64,000 nucleotides of DNA from Suillus spraguei (Eukaryota > Basidiomycota > Agaricomycetes > Boletales > Suillaceae), in assembly GCA_016800925.1 (NCBI GenBank), contig JABCPU010000271.1:27519-91518 (forward strand), given 5' to 3'. Position numbers and translations under genes: made by a program. Under the pieces are notes generated by a model. It did no database searches, was not told the origin of the DNA, and was given only the letters and a program-made list of their open reading frames with translations. Position 1 is the first letter of the stretch, and each line of letters opens with the position of its first letter. This document shows, piece by piece, positions 24,213 through 35,970 of the stretch.

Positions 24213-25510
24213 ATAGGTAGTCTCTGAATATGTGATCCCGTGCTACCTATCTTCTATGCCATGACTTCAACTAGGGCCTCTGTTGTCTACGTTGCATATG
24301 ATCCGATACATTTACTAGTTTCCTCTATGTTATTTACCCTGGTGTTTTGCTGGTGGTGCTTAACATATTTTTAGTTCAAGTACGAAACCATATTTCAAAT
24401 ACTGAATTGGTAGCAGTCCATCAATTTTATAGTGGTATCTATGGCCTGGCGGCCTTCGGTCTGAGGATCAAGTTATGAATGATACTCCAGTCTCAAATCT
24501 ACGTTCAGCGCCTAATCTACATGGCTTGGTGTCATCGAGAAATAGATTATCATCCACCTCAAGTTATGTCTCAGCACTGGCGAGAGATATTACTTGCAAT
24601 TGGTGATGATACCCTCGAGATGGCTGGTAATGGAAAAATCTGAACAGCAGCCAACTTAACACCTCAAACTGATAACAAAAAGCATTCTTCCCCAATCTAT
24701 CGCTGCATACAAGAAAATGTTCTTTAGATAAGTTTCGGTCAGCCGAACTCGCCAAAATGAGATAGCAAAGTTTCGAGCTTTAGAAACTGCTTATGATTAC
24801 GGACGTTCATGCTCTAGATCTCTTGCCGTTAGGACCATGAAGGTAATTCTCGAAACTCGGAAGTAGTGAGTGATTCCGGTGCAGTAAATGACGCAGCGCC
24901 TATCGAAAGAAGCACCGGCTTGTGGAACGGGAGAAATCGGTTTTCCGGTGAAGTGTATCACCAGTAAATCAGCTGGTAAAACCGGAGAATCCTAAACACT
25001 CAAGCCTTAGGCCTGAGTTGTGTAGGTATGCAGTTTTCCGGTGCATGACCAAACTGTATCGACAGTTCCGAGTCTCGACCTGCATGAGTGAGAAATTTTG
25101 TGATTGCAATTCAGAGAGGGCAAAGGCCTGGATATTTTTGTTATTGAATCAAAAAATAGTAGTATCTTCAGTCTTGAGAATGGGATACTCACATATCTAT
25201 ACCGGAACGGACGCCAACGTTACGTGGTGCGGTCTCTTTCAGGTAATCGAAAGTACATCACAGAACTCCAAGATCATCATCTTAATGTACGTGGATCCAT
25301 GAGAACTTGAGCTAGCAAAGTTCAACCGTTTTTTGTCTTACTTACTGACAATACTGGAGGGTCAGTGAGTTGCATATCGAATTACAAAGGTGTCCGCATC
25401 ATCATGGCACCCTTGTTTCGGACTTGAGCTGACCACAACAAGACACGACCCTGTACATGTTTAAGGTGGATATCGATATCTTCAAGGTCCTCGCACAAAG
25501 TGACATAGAA
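24213..25510. other. intergenic, no gene recognised
   Basis: Short overlapping open frames at 25018-25310 have no recognisable domain. No RNA gene or transposon ends were seen. Confidence 0.5.
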
Positions 25511-26036
25511 CTAATTCCCCAAGGTAGCAGCAGCAACAACTAAAGGGAAGACGGAGAGATAGTCTATCCTTTGTGAAGCCAAGAATGTAGATGAAGGTGC
25601 TGCGAAGACCAAAATAAATGTTCCGCTCCCTAACGAGCCATCACTGACGGTGTGGAAGATGTCGTTGATCCCAGCTTCAAGAGTTGTATGTCTGGAGTAG
25701 AAGCGAAAGATGGGCCATGGGGTAGCAAATTTGTTTATTAGTACGCGAACTGCGGTAGCACCGCTTTTAAAGATGGAAGGGAAATACGCCAAGCAAGACT
25801 TTTCTTGCCTCCAGTAGTCGTTGCTTCAGCGTTTCGGTAACACCACGCAACTCGAGGATATATTCCAGGGAAGGAGACCTTTTACTAGTTAGTAGTAGTA
25901 GGTATTGAATGATAGACCCAGCCTGGTTGACGTGCCATTCAACCAAGAAAACGGCGCTGACCTCCGAACTGGGTTGGTGCTTGAATTGAAGTACCGCTCT
26001 CGGCAATCGATGAGAGCGAGTATTACATAATGTCAT
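25511..26036 (-). pseudogene. decayed copy of the membrane-protein gene at 19.2 kb
   Basis: Relative of the intact gene at 19245-20061. The helix region reads LRGVTETLKQRLLEARK. The exon then continues directly into remnants of the old intron, with a deletion of the AEEERKMKSLDG segment. The membrane part is recognisable (SGATAVRVLINKFATPWPIF; YSRHTTLEAGINDIFHTVSD; FAAPSSTFLASQRIDY), but it stops early at AAATLGN, losing the last membrane segments. Frame changes and truncation make a functional product unlikely. Confidence 0.7.
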
Positions 26037-26216
26037 GTGTATTTATAGTGATTTTCCGCTTTAGTATCGCTTTAAAGCCCCCGGGAACAAATATACATCA
26101 TGAAAGCTACCCTGATCTGAGGCTGCGATTGCCTGCTATGACCCACCAGGTGAGTTTGTAATTAACGTCGCCCTGCCACCTCTAGAAGTCGAATGCTGAA
26201 CTCTGACATATCACAG

Positions 26217-27729
26217 TTCTTGATCCGTCGAATTCAAGTGATGAGGGCCGTTGTCCTGATGAGTCACTGTTTACCATTTACCATTCCACACAAATCTCTT
26301 GCCTGGCCGCCACACGAAATTTTATAGGCGCCCTGCCCGTCGAGCTTTTACTGGCAATATTCACGCATCTTTATCGGTCATCCCGTCGTCTCACTCCAAC
26401 TGGTGAGACATGGGGATTAGATGATCCTCTGGCATCGTTATTCCCCTACGCTCCGGCCGCAGTATGTTCGATGTGGGGTTCGGTGTTGTCGAGTGTTCCA
26501 GAGTTCTGGACTCGTGTGGTCATCAGAGTTGACTCTCAACATACACGTAGTCGAGATGTTCGACGTTATTTCGAGTGGTCAAGGAATCTTCATCTGGATG
26601 TTATCATCACCAGACATCGCGATGAATTCGAAGGAGATGACAAGGGGGAAAAGACAAAAGTCTTCAGGGCAACCCGCGAACTCGTTAGGCATATTGGGCG
26701 ATGTAGGAGCATCTACTTCAACGTGATGTATAGTTCATCATTACCGTCCATACTCCACGACTTTCATCAGGAAACGGCTCCTCACCTGCATACCTTGAAG
26801 CTCAAATGTAAAGTTGACGATGGTGGATCCCCTCGTCGGAAACTTGTGCATTGGAGTTTTGATGCACCCGATCTTCGCCACCTCTATCTAGATGCCCGAA
26901 ATTTTTTCGACGTCTGTATAGACCGTAACAACTGGCTCAAGCGCCTGCGCAACTTACATTCCCTTTCAGTTTCCCGCTATCGCCAACTTTCAGACAAGGG
27001 CATTGATTTGTACAAACTGCTGAAGGCAATAGAGGAATCACCTTCCCTCGAATACTTGGAGCTCAAGGACTTACACTTCTCTCGCCTGCGTCCTTGGACC
27101 AGAGTGGATAATATTAGTATAGATCTGTTGTCTATGAATCTGGAGGACCTATCAGGCGAGGTGTTCTCGGAAATCGTCGGTTATGTCGACAGTGCCCCAA
27201 CTGCAACTCGCATTTCTCGTTGCGCTATTACTACTTGCCACCACTCCCTAATCTCTGGTGGTGTCGCCTTCCATGATCTCTCGGCTGACCAGGATTTGAT
27301 GACTCCCCTTGCACATTGGCGCGGACGCACACTCTCGCTTGTCAATTGTGCATGCTTCCATGATGAATTTCTGCAAGATATGATAGATGGCGGACCACAT
27401 GACCAATCCTTTGCGTGCAAGGGGTGAAAGAGTTATACCTCGTCAACTGCACCAAATTTTCTCCGAGGCTGCTCAAGACTATGGTGCTTAAGCGAAGGAA
27501 GCTAGCACGCAGATCCACTTTCTGGAGACACGATCAAGAAACTCTCGATTGGACATTTCCAGTCGTGGCACCCATCACATTGATATCAGTCGAAGGTGGA
27601 CCGGTGTTGTCCAAAAAGGACAGGGAGTGGTTTGATAAGAACCTCGGGTCGTTTTACTGGGATGAGCAAGTGCGGCATTGTCCGTTTGAGGATTCTGACG
27701 ATAGCGACGATGACATTCACGGCAGATAG
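26217..27729 (+). CDS. F-box protein, probably with LRR-like C-terminus
   Basis: This belongs to the large agaricomycete F-box family. Such proteins bind Skp1 through the F-box and present substrates to SCF ubiquitin ligases. The F-box core ALPVELLLAIFTHLYRSSRR lies near 26330, followed by CSMWGSVLSSVPEFWTRVVI typical of the group. A leucine-rich region follows: HLHTLKLKCKVDDGG, LRHLYLDARNFF, LRNLHSLSVSRYRQL, SPSLEYLELKDLHFS. After a one-base frame loss at 27421-27424 (GGGG) it continues VKELYLVNCTKFSPRLL to an acidic tail (EDSDDSDDDIHGR). Adding one G joins the two frames, so the gene is likely intact. The acceptor at 26216 is clear, but the first exon and start codon were not resolved, so the 5' end is partial. 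Confidence 0.75.
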
Positions 27730-29079
27730 TAGTTTGAGTCACCGTATCAAATCGATCCGTTAAGTATATAGTGCTTGGGTACAGGTGATGATTTATGCTG
27801 GCAACGAGACAATTTTGAATGATAAGCGGGAACTACTGAATTAGTTGCTGTGTTCGCGGCGCGCGCTTGATGCTAAAAAATATTTTAATTCAGGGAAAGG
27901 TTTAAAAATTAGGCAGCAATACTACGTACATGGGAAGGTTTAGATAGCTACCTTAGGCTCCATACAGCGAGAATTAGGACGAGCATACTCTGCGACAAGG
28001 CGTAGGACGTCTCTCTTGCGAAGGTTTAATCGACAGTGGTGGCCAAATCAGGGATGGTTTAGGGTCCGCATGAGTAATTACGAGAGGATGGCGTAACGTC
28101 GAATCGACATTGACAACGACGTTTTAGAGTTGAGCAGGCTCAATAAATAGTTGGTATTCGAAAACAGGTGGCGTCCCATAAAAAATTAGTTAATAAAAAT
28201 TCGTCTGTAAAATGTTACGGGAAGTCACTCAATGGGAATATCGGATAAAGCGGCGGGCGGAAGTTACGAGTTGGAGCTGAGCGTGCCGAGTTACTGAGCA
28301 CAGTCCTGAAGCCGGTATTGTTTGATGCGGCCAGGCCAGCTTGAACAATATTGATGTTAATATTGATTGACGGCCATATGTAAGTTCCCACGGCCAAATT
28401 ACGAGTGATGATGCTCTGAGAATCAGATACATGCGGTCTCTTTTACCCCTTGAATTTATTTAACAGTCCGTTAAAGTCGAGCGAGATTCTGCAAGAGACC
28501 AACAAGAGTCCGGAGTATCAGGGAGGACCTGCGGTGGATCATCTCACGATGTGTCTCGGTCACATCCGAAGATTGCACCTCTGAAGGGGGGCAAAACGTG
28601 TTGTTCATATTCTGACCTCTACCCGTTGTGCGGGATGCCGATAATCACTTGCTTATTAACCAGCTGCGTCCTGTTTTATACTTCGTTTACACAGACATGA
28701 GCTGTCTTCTTCCCTCATCAGATATCCTTCATTAATTTAGCAATTTTGTGCTGTAAGATACTTACATATCCAACGGGTTTCAATTCCGTAGTATAACCTG
28801 AAAATTTACAGTCAGTCATACTGAAAGACGGCGAGACGATGGTGTATGGTGGCGCAAAACCGTTCAGGGGAGATGTAGGGACCAACATAACGGCAGTCGC
28901 TATGTAACATTGTAAGTGGTTTTAGAAATCAAAACTTTTGTTAAGATCCTCGTGCAGAAGTTCCCGCATTCCGGAGGGTAAAACGGGTTCTCTGCCGTTG
29001 ACAATATACCCTGTTTAAATTCCACGATGGGCGCGGGTGGAAGATGCGATTAGCCCTGACTTAATGCAATTTGGGGGTA
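27730..29079. other. intergenic, no gene recognised
   Basis: Convergent 3' regions of the F-box gene and SFM1. Contains AT-rich DNA and no supported gene. Confidence 0.5.
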
Positions 29080-29986
29080 TCACTGACGAAAAGGCATTTC
29101 AACACTTTCTTTAGCATTGAATGTGATAGTTGGGAAGTCCTGGATAGGCTATGAACGTTCATCACGCCCGTGAATATCGTGCGACGCACCACGTATGGTA
29201 TCGAATTCAGTTGGACTATAAATGGTTTACAACGGTTTCGCTGTAAAAAGGGGCAAGAATCACCTTTGTCATCGACAACTCGCTTAGTTACACCGAGTGC
29301 AGTATCTGTTGTCATCTGCATTTGACCCAGGTGACGCGAAGGGAAACCAAGTTGACGGAGCTCAGATGTTCGATCACGAGGGGGATCATCACCTGGTGTA
29401 CAACTTGAATGTCTAGAATAATCCGATAAGTGAGAAGCCTAGATCTACTCACCTAGTATACCCTTGCGTCCAGAATTAAGTTGATCAGTGAACCCGAGGT
29501 CTCAGTAAATACAGATCTCACCCCAAACAAGAAATGATCGAAAATCTTGCCATCTTCCGGAGCGAGAGCTGTTTGAGCTTTCGGGTCAAGAAGACATACC
29601 CTTGTAATCGGAATATCTTTTTGCTTTAGCAACTCCATTACTGACTGAGTATGGACTTTGTATGATGCAGCGGGTTCGTTGATAAGGGCCAGCCGGGCAT
29701 CGAGCGATGAACTAGAATTGTGCGATAGATGCGTAAACTCAACGTGACCATTAATTCCGGCCAACGTGATCATATGCTAAAACAACCAAACCATCCGAGT
29801 CAGTCATTGAGCGAATTGCGCTGATGAGTCTACTACGTGCCGCGTATTCCAGCTCGACCCAGGGTGGAAGAGATTTTGGCGTCGTTTCATCTTCCTCCAT
29901 GTGTTCTGCGTAAAAACATGATTGTTACTTTTCCTTCAACACCACTAGGGTTGCTGTGACCCACCAATCACATATGTGAATGGCAT
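29080..29986 (-). CDS. SFM1: SPOUT-type protein arginine methyltransferase (Sfm1 family)
   Basis: Homologue of yeast Sfm1 (YOR021C, formerly DUF431), an unusual SPOUT-fold enzyme that methylates an arginine of ribosomal protein Rps3. The ATG at 29986 opens MPFTYVI, and across an intron the product continues EHMEEDETTPKSLPPWVELE. Next come MITLAGINGHVEFTHLSHN, VCLLDPKAQTALAPEDGKIF and DHFLFG. A 10-nt microexon at 29453-29462 adds GIL, followed by GDDPPRDRTSELR, the SAM-binding signature. The exons at 29264-29392, 29190-29215 and 29080-29139 give QMTTDTALGVTKRVVDDK, IPYV and DFPTITFNAKESVEMPFRQ. The second and third main exons (29837-29905 and the one ending at about 29772) do not join in phase by one base at the canonical sites. 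I suspect a missing base or a non-standard splice there. Confidence 0.85.
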
Positions 29987-30551
29987 GACGACTGCGCGAT
30001 TTGGGACCTTCGATTCGACCAAAATGTCAATTATAGGTTGCAGATGGTGGTTTTGCATTATTTTAGGATGTTCGACACAGCCACGTGCCAGACTTGATGA
30101 CGTCATCGATCTCCATTCCAAATTAGGACATGGCTTCTTTTCCGTGTGCCTCGCAGCTCCTGCTTAAACTAACCCAAGTATCGTAAATCAATGGGTTCAA
30201 GTCCATTCAGCTACTGATTCTAGCAGATTGGCATCAGATTATTCGATATCACTTTCGTGATTTTGGTAAAATGGTGTTACCGTCCGTACTTTTCATGCGC
30301 GATTTCAACGGCATAAATAAAGCTTAGCACTGACAGCGACTACTAGATGACACGATTCAATCGGACATCCTCAACACAGTGCAATCTTCCCTTCCCTGAC
30401 ATGGTCTGGCGCGTCTTTCGTGTCACAACGCCTCCGGATTCCGAGTCAATGTCACAGTATGTTTCGACAGCCTCAATTCGCATTCCCAGGCGGACGACAC
30501 CAGATATATAAGAAAACCATTGGCACCTCCGGATAATCATCTCCAGATACA
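29987..30551. promoter_or_regulatory. divergent promoter region, SFM1 / monooxygenase
   Basis: This 565-bp region lies between two divergent genes. A TATA box (TATATAAG, 30505-30512) lies about 40 bp before the monooxygenase start codon. The SFM1 side lacks an obvious TATA box. Confidence 0.5.
30505..30512 (+). promoter_or_regulatory. TATA box of the flavin monooxygenase gene
   Basis: TATATAAG about 40 bp upstream of the ATG at 30552. This suggests a short leader and a possibly inducible promoter. Confidence 0.45.
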
Positions 30552-32360
30552 ATGTCTACACCTAAATTCAGAGTCGCTATCTGGTGAGGTGTCTTCAGCT
30601 TCTAGCTATATCTATGCTCATTACATTACTGCCCCAGCGGAGGAGGGATAGGTGGTTTGACATTAGCCGTTGCTTTGTCCCGGTACCCGGATATTGTCGT
30701 CGATGTGTATGAAGCCGCACAGAGCTTTCATGAAATTGGCGCTGGTATTGCTATCTGGCCTAGGGCATTCAAGGTACAGATCTCTGCGAATAAAAGATAT
30801 ACTGGCGTCAGACAACCATCTAGGTCTTGCGAAAACTTGGATACAATTTCGAGCAGCAATTGATCCAACGCTGCGGTTACGAATTCACAGATAAATATGG
30901 TTAGTGGTGATTTGTATACGACAGATGTTTAATCACACTAAGAAAAATCTAGTTCCATGTATTAAGCACCGTAAAAGTGATCAAGCCGTTGGTGTTCAGC
31001 TTTTTGAACTGATGTCGAAAGGTCAACTTTTCTTTACATTCAAACGCATCTTTCCCTGACCACGCTCGGTACCACAGGCAATCAAATGCGTTTTCATCGT
31101 GCTGACTTTCTTGGCGTACTTCTCTCACATCTCGCACCATCATGCAGAACGCATAACGGCAAGCGTCTAAAATCGTATATTCAGCCCTTCAATGGCCGTT
31201 CAAGAAATTCACCAATTACGCTGATATTCATGGATGGATCGACAGCGACATGTGATGTTTTAATTGGCGCTGACGGGATCAAATCCGCAGTCAGACCCTG
31301 TATGCTGCATGAATTGGCTAGGGGCATGCCACCCGATAGAAAGCAATCAGTACTCTCCTGTATTAACCCGATTTGGAGCGGCGCCACTGCATACCGAGCA
31401 TTGATTTCTGCGGAGAAGCTGCGCGCCCGTTGTCCTGACCACCGCGTCCTTGGGGGAGGGATTACTCAGGTAAATCTTCTTCTAGTCATATTACATAGCC
31501 AATATTGACTTGTCGGCGCCTTCATTTCTAGTACTTGGGAAAAGATGCTGTGAGACTTTTTGTTTATTATATATTTATTATATACGTTATGTTGAGGCTG
31601 ACGGACACATTTTAGTTCTTCCTTGGATACCCAATTTCTCTTGGGAAATACATCAATCTCGCAGGTTTCACGCTTCAACCGGATCTTGTTGGCACGGCAT
31701 ATGAAGCCGATGCCCGAATTCCTCGTCGGTCTTTCGAAGGGAAGGCTAACAGCGAGTGGGTCGGAGAACTCACGGCTGAACAATTCGTCGAGCCTTTCAA
31801 GAACTTTGAAAAGGATGCGAAGCACCTTCTCGAGGTCTGTTATTCACATCTATTTCGCTTGTCACTGACGATCTCCGCAGTGTGTAGAAAAAGGCACGCT
31901 CTGGGCTGTGCACACCGTGAAAACATTACCATCCATGAGTTTTGGGCGAGTCGCGCTCCTGGGTGACGCTGCCCATGCAATGATGCCGTTCCAAGGCGCT
32001 GGTGCTGGTCAGAGTATCGAGGTCAGTTGTGCACATTTGTACTCTTCTTTCTCACTGTGCTGATTTGATTTATAGGATGCTTATCTCCTCGCAACTGTTC
32101 TTGGACACAAAGCTACGACCTTAGACACAGTGCCCAGGGCACTCGCCATATACGACAAGTTGAGACGACCATTCTCATCGGATGTGGCACGGCGCTCGAG
32201 ACTCAATGGCCAATTATGTTCATTTCAAACGGACGTTCCTTTACACGAACTCGGCAAAACGATCATCAAGAATTTCGAGTGGTCATGGTTGACGGAGCTA
32301 GATGGTGCTTTGGAAGAAGCTATCAAGCTTGTGGAAAATAGTTCTATCAGAATCAGCTAA
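30552..32360 (+). CDS. FAD-dependent monooxygenase, salicylate hydroxylase-like
   Basis: A class A flavoprotein hydroxylase that uses NAD(P)H and O2 to hydroxylate aromatic or related substrates. The exact substrate is unknown. The start MSTPKFRVAI splices into CGGGIGGLTLAVALSRYPDI, the GxGxxG dinucleotide-binding motif, followed by YEAAQSFHEIGAGIAIWPRA. Further on are HRADFLGVLLSHL, VLIGADGIKSAVR (the DG motif), and SFGRVALLGDAAHAMMPFQG (the GD motif contacting FAD ribose) with GAGAGQSIEDAYLLA. The end is at 32360. Introns are short; the ones around 31470-31620 are AT-rich and their exact junctions are uncertain. All three FAD fingerprints are present, so the gene looks functional. There are no biosynthetic-cluster neighbours. 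Confidence 0.88.
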
Positions 32361-32530
32361 TAGCGCAGCTATACATATCTCCATTATCTATATCTCAAAT
32401 TGTGCCAGTGTAGTTCTAATAGCGGTGTCGGATAATAATATGCCTCTGCCAATGTGTATAGTACGAATCGATGACAAAAGGGTTAGAATAAAATCCATAT
32501 ATTAGCATATATCCATGGGGGACCATCGAC
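32361..32530. other. convergent 3' spacer
   Basis: A short spacer between the monooxygenase stop and the LCB1 stop. Confidence 0.5.
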
Positions 32531-34363
32531 CTAGACTGATTTATTTCTCTTGCTCAAGATGCGAGTGATGCTCGCCTTGACGATGCCCGCTGCCTTCTCC
32601 ACCTCTTTCCTCGTCAGCGCAGCAGTGGCAGCGATACGTATAGTGGGCCTGGACTCGATCATCTCTTGGCCATGTAAGCGCTTCGCCCGTGTTAGCAGCA
32701 CGCCATTCGCTATCGAATCATCGACAATGTCTTGCAGGATACGCTCTTCAGCCTCGCAGTCATAGGTGGCCTGGGTGACAGCAAGCGTTTGTTGTTGAGT
32801 TCGCAAGCAGAAATGTATGATAGGGCTGGCACGGTGACCGAGTAGTGTGATGCCTTCAGTTTTCTCCAACACTGCACGGATGGCACGAATATTATCTTGG
32901 AGATTGAGGAGTACCGAAGGGTTGCTCCGGAGGAAAGTTATTGCCTCTGACCCAGAGGTTGCCAGGAGAGCAGGCATGGAAGCTGAGAATACAAAGGATG
33001 TACCGTTGATCCGCTGCTTGATGCGTGAGTACAGGATCATGACTGTGATGCTTTGTACTTACTTGATGATCCACTACGATGGCAGAACCAGCACAGAAAC
33101 CGCCTGCAGAACAAAGACCGTTAGCAACAGAGCCGATAAGCATGTCAATCTGCGACGCCTGAGAATGTTCATGTAAGTTATGACATCGCTGGAAGCAGGG
33201 GCTAACTCACCGGAACGTTGTACAGTTCTGTGAGACCACGCCCGGTTCGGCCCATGGTTCCGAAAGAGATGCTTTCATCCATGATAAGGCGGTACTTGTA
33301 CTTCAGCTTGAGTTCGACCTGCAACCAAAAAAAAAAGAATGAACATGACATTACACAGATTGGAACGAAGGAACGAACCAGTTTAGGAAGATCCACCATT
33401 TCGCCGTCGCGCTCAAAGATACCCTCGGTGATGATAAATCTACGTGTGAGAGGACCTTTGCGTTTCTTCCTCTCTTTCTCAACACTAATAAGGGTGTCCT
33501 CGAGACTCTTGAGGTCATTATGGTCGTACCAACGAACAGTTGAACGGGATATCAGAATGCCTTTTTGGATAGCAAAGTTCACGGAACGGTCGGCGACGAT
33601 GATATCGCCACGCTTGCAAAAGGCGGGAATGACGGACGAGATAGTGGAAAAGCCTTGAGAGTAGAGGATGGAAGCCTCGGTACCCAGGAACTCGGCGATA
33701 TCGTGTTCAAGGTCGAGATGGACATCTAATATATATTTCACGTCAGCCTCTCACGGCACGTTACTACCAGCCGTATTCACCGATAGTTCCGTAGAATCCA
33801 GGGGGTCCACAACTGCCAAGTCCATATTTCTGAAGGGTGTCAAGGGCTCGCTCCTTGATCTTCTCGTTGCCGGCTAGTCCAGCAAAGTTGAAGCTAGCGA
33901 GGTTCGTTACGATTTTACCAGTTGCGAGGAGTTTTGGCTTGGGGCCATTAGGGCCAGCGATGACGGGGACTGAGTTGAGATCTTTCTGTTCCCACTCGCT
34001 GAGAGGTTGTACAAGAGGTTCAGGTACCCATTCATCCACTAGTTCGTCTATTTCCTAGGAGGATATCAGTTAGGGAAGAAGAAGCACGGTTCAGTAAAGC
34101 TCAACAACCTTTTCAGAAAACTTGATGAAATGTTTGCCTGATCTATCGGTGCGTGTCCTGGACTGTAGTAGGGTCCTTATGGCAAAAATGACAAGAATAA
34201 GCTCGAGAATTGTTCGTCCGGGATCGTTTTGGTGAGAAGACTTGACATATCGTGCAACAACTGCTGAACCTGGAATTCTATAGAAACCAGACTCTAGCTT
34301 TGAAAAGGAGAAGGCCAGGAATGATAGCACAGGCTCAAGTGCTACGGAGGTCGAGCTATCCAT
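32531..34363 (-). CDS. LCB1: serine palmitoyltransferase subunit 1
   Basis: Lcb1 forms a heterodimer with Lcb2 in the ER membrane and catalyses the first step of sphingolipid synthesis (serine + palmitoyl-CoA to 3-ketodihydrosphingosine). The N-terminus ([11 protein letters not shown]) has a membrane segment ([20 protein letters not shown]). The alpha-oxoamine synthase fold follows: [116 protein letters not shown] and [17 protein letters not shown]. The last lacks the PLP lysine, as expected for subunit 1. The C-terminus ends [12 protein letters not shown]. No frame break was seen. Confidence 0.95.
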
Positions 34364-35970
34364 CGTGCTACGAGAAAGTTTGGGACTCGCTGGTGGGAAA
34401 CTGATGAAAATGACTTATATAAGAACCGGCGTCGGTATGTACATAAATCCCCCGACCATTCAAATTCGTCCAACATCTCGCCAGCAAGTAATCGGCGCGG
34501 CGCACCCGGCCGCCGGGGTATTGTTCTACTCGCGATTTGTCTCAATATAAATTGAATGTTACGCCACTGCTGCGGTACTTCCAAACAGTGAGTACTATTT
34601 CAGAATCTGCTTTGAGTGACACCTGGCAAACAGAGGTGCTCCATGCTAGCTACTTTTGTAAGTCTTTAACCTGACTCAGACCTGTCATTTGCGGGACTTG
34701 TGTGTGACCACTGCGGGGTACTGACACCCTCCGCACGCGATCAGCTGCACATGGGGGGTGACCTTGTCGCCTCCGCCGTGTTGACAAGACACTACAGTTC
34801 GTTATTCTCACAAGGTAAGTTTTACTCATCATTTCGTACATGTGGCGAGTTACAATTGCTGTAGGCATAATGATGATGTGGCCTATTTTCACCAGGGCCA
34901 ACTGCACGTATTTGCGAATAGTACTCGCAAACGCACGTACTTGGTCTTACAGTATGAGCTAGGCTTTTGGACCTCTCAACGGGCTTGACTTACTGGCTGC
35001 AATGCCACGGTCGCTATGGTGCTTCAGGTTACACTCTATGCACATGCGGTATCGAGTGTCCCTCTGTGGCAGGCTCTGCCAGCGGGTCAGTGGATTATTG
35101 ATCTATACGAGTCTCGTTAAGAAAGGAGGATCCGTCGCCCCATTCCTGATGTCTACTGGTCTGTGGATATGAAATGGACCTTGCTGTCAGAGGTCGAGAA
35201 AGACGACAACAGGCTTGTTTAACCCGCGAAGCAGGACAAGAAGGAGGTAGGTACTATTCACCTTCAAGTTTTTCGAATGTTATGTTCCTGTTGACGATCT
35301 AAATTCAACGGTCACCGCCGACGCTCAAAGCATCTAAATTATACTTTGTTTTTGTGCCGTCGAATTGATTTCCTAAAAGATGAGATGATTCTGTAGAAAT
35401 CCTCATTCTTTGCCGTCCTTCACCGGATCGTCTCGTTTCGTCCAGATGCAACCCCAATTGCAGTCACCACGGGTGCTGGTCTGTGTGATAAGACGACTTG
35501 ATGGATTTAGGGTGAACTCCTATGGTCTGAACTTCGCCAGTTTCGAGCTCGCTCGTTTGGCGCAATTAGGCACTGAGTAGAGAAATTTGTACATGGTCCT
35601 TTTTGGCCGCTTATTCTGAGCTGACGTTGTACCGGTCCGGAGAAGTCTGACCAAGTCTTCGTAGAGTACTAGTAGAGGTCCTACCTTCAGCTTGAGTCAG
35701 TGCTGAACATAGTAACAAGTACTATAAACTTAGTATCATGAGTATTTCAGGAATCGGCTTCACGCCCTCGTCGGATAATATTACGAATTGAAATTGATGA
35801 TCGTGGAGTTTTTCAAAATGGGTAAGTCGGAGCTGGTTGCTGCGCGTTATCTTTGTCCATGACCATTATGTTATTTGTAGTAAGTTGACTGGATTTCATA
35901 TGGTGTACGTGTGCGTAGCTGGTGTATCAATCTGGGCAAACCATCTCGTCAATTTCTGCGTTATTCCACT
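34364..35970. other. intergenic, no gene recognised
   Basis: LCB1 upstream region and further DNA with only short unsupported frames. No repeats or RNA genes were recognised. Confidence 0.5.

Noticed and set aside
25018..25310. Two overlapping plus-strand frames that look weakly protein-like
   Set aside because: They have no recognisable motif, and neither connects to further exons.
33202..33741. A separate gene in the middle of LCB1
   Set aside because: It is one exon of LCB1 with intron read-through; the blocks match serine palmitoyltransferase subunit 1 in order.
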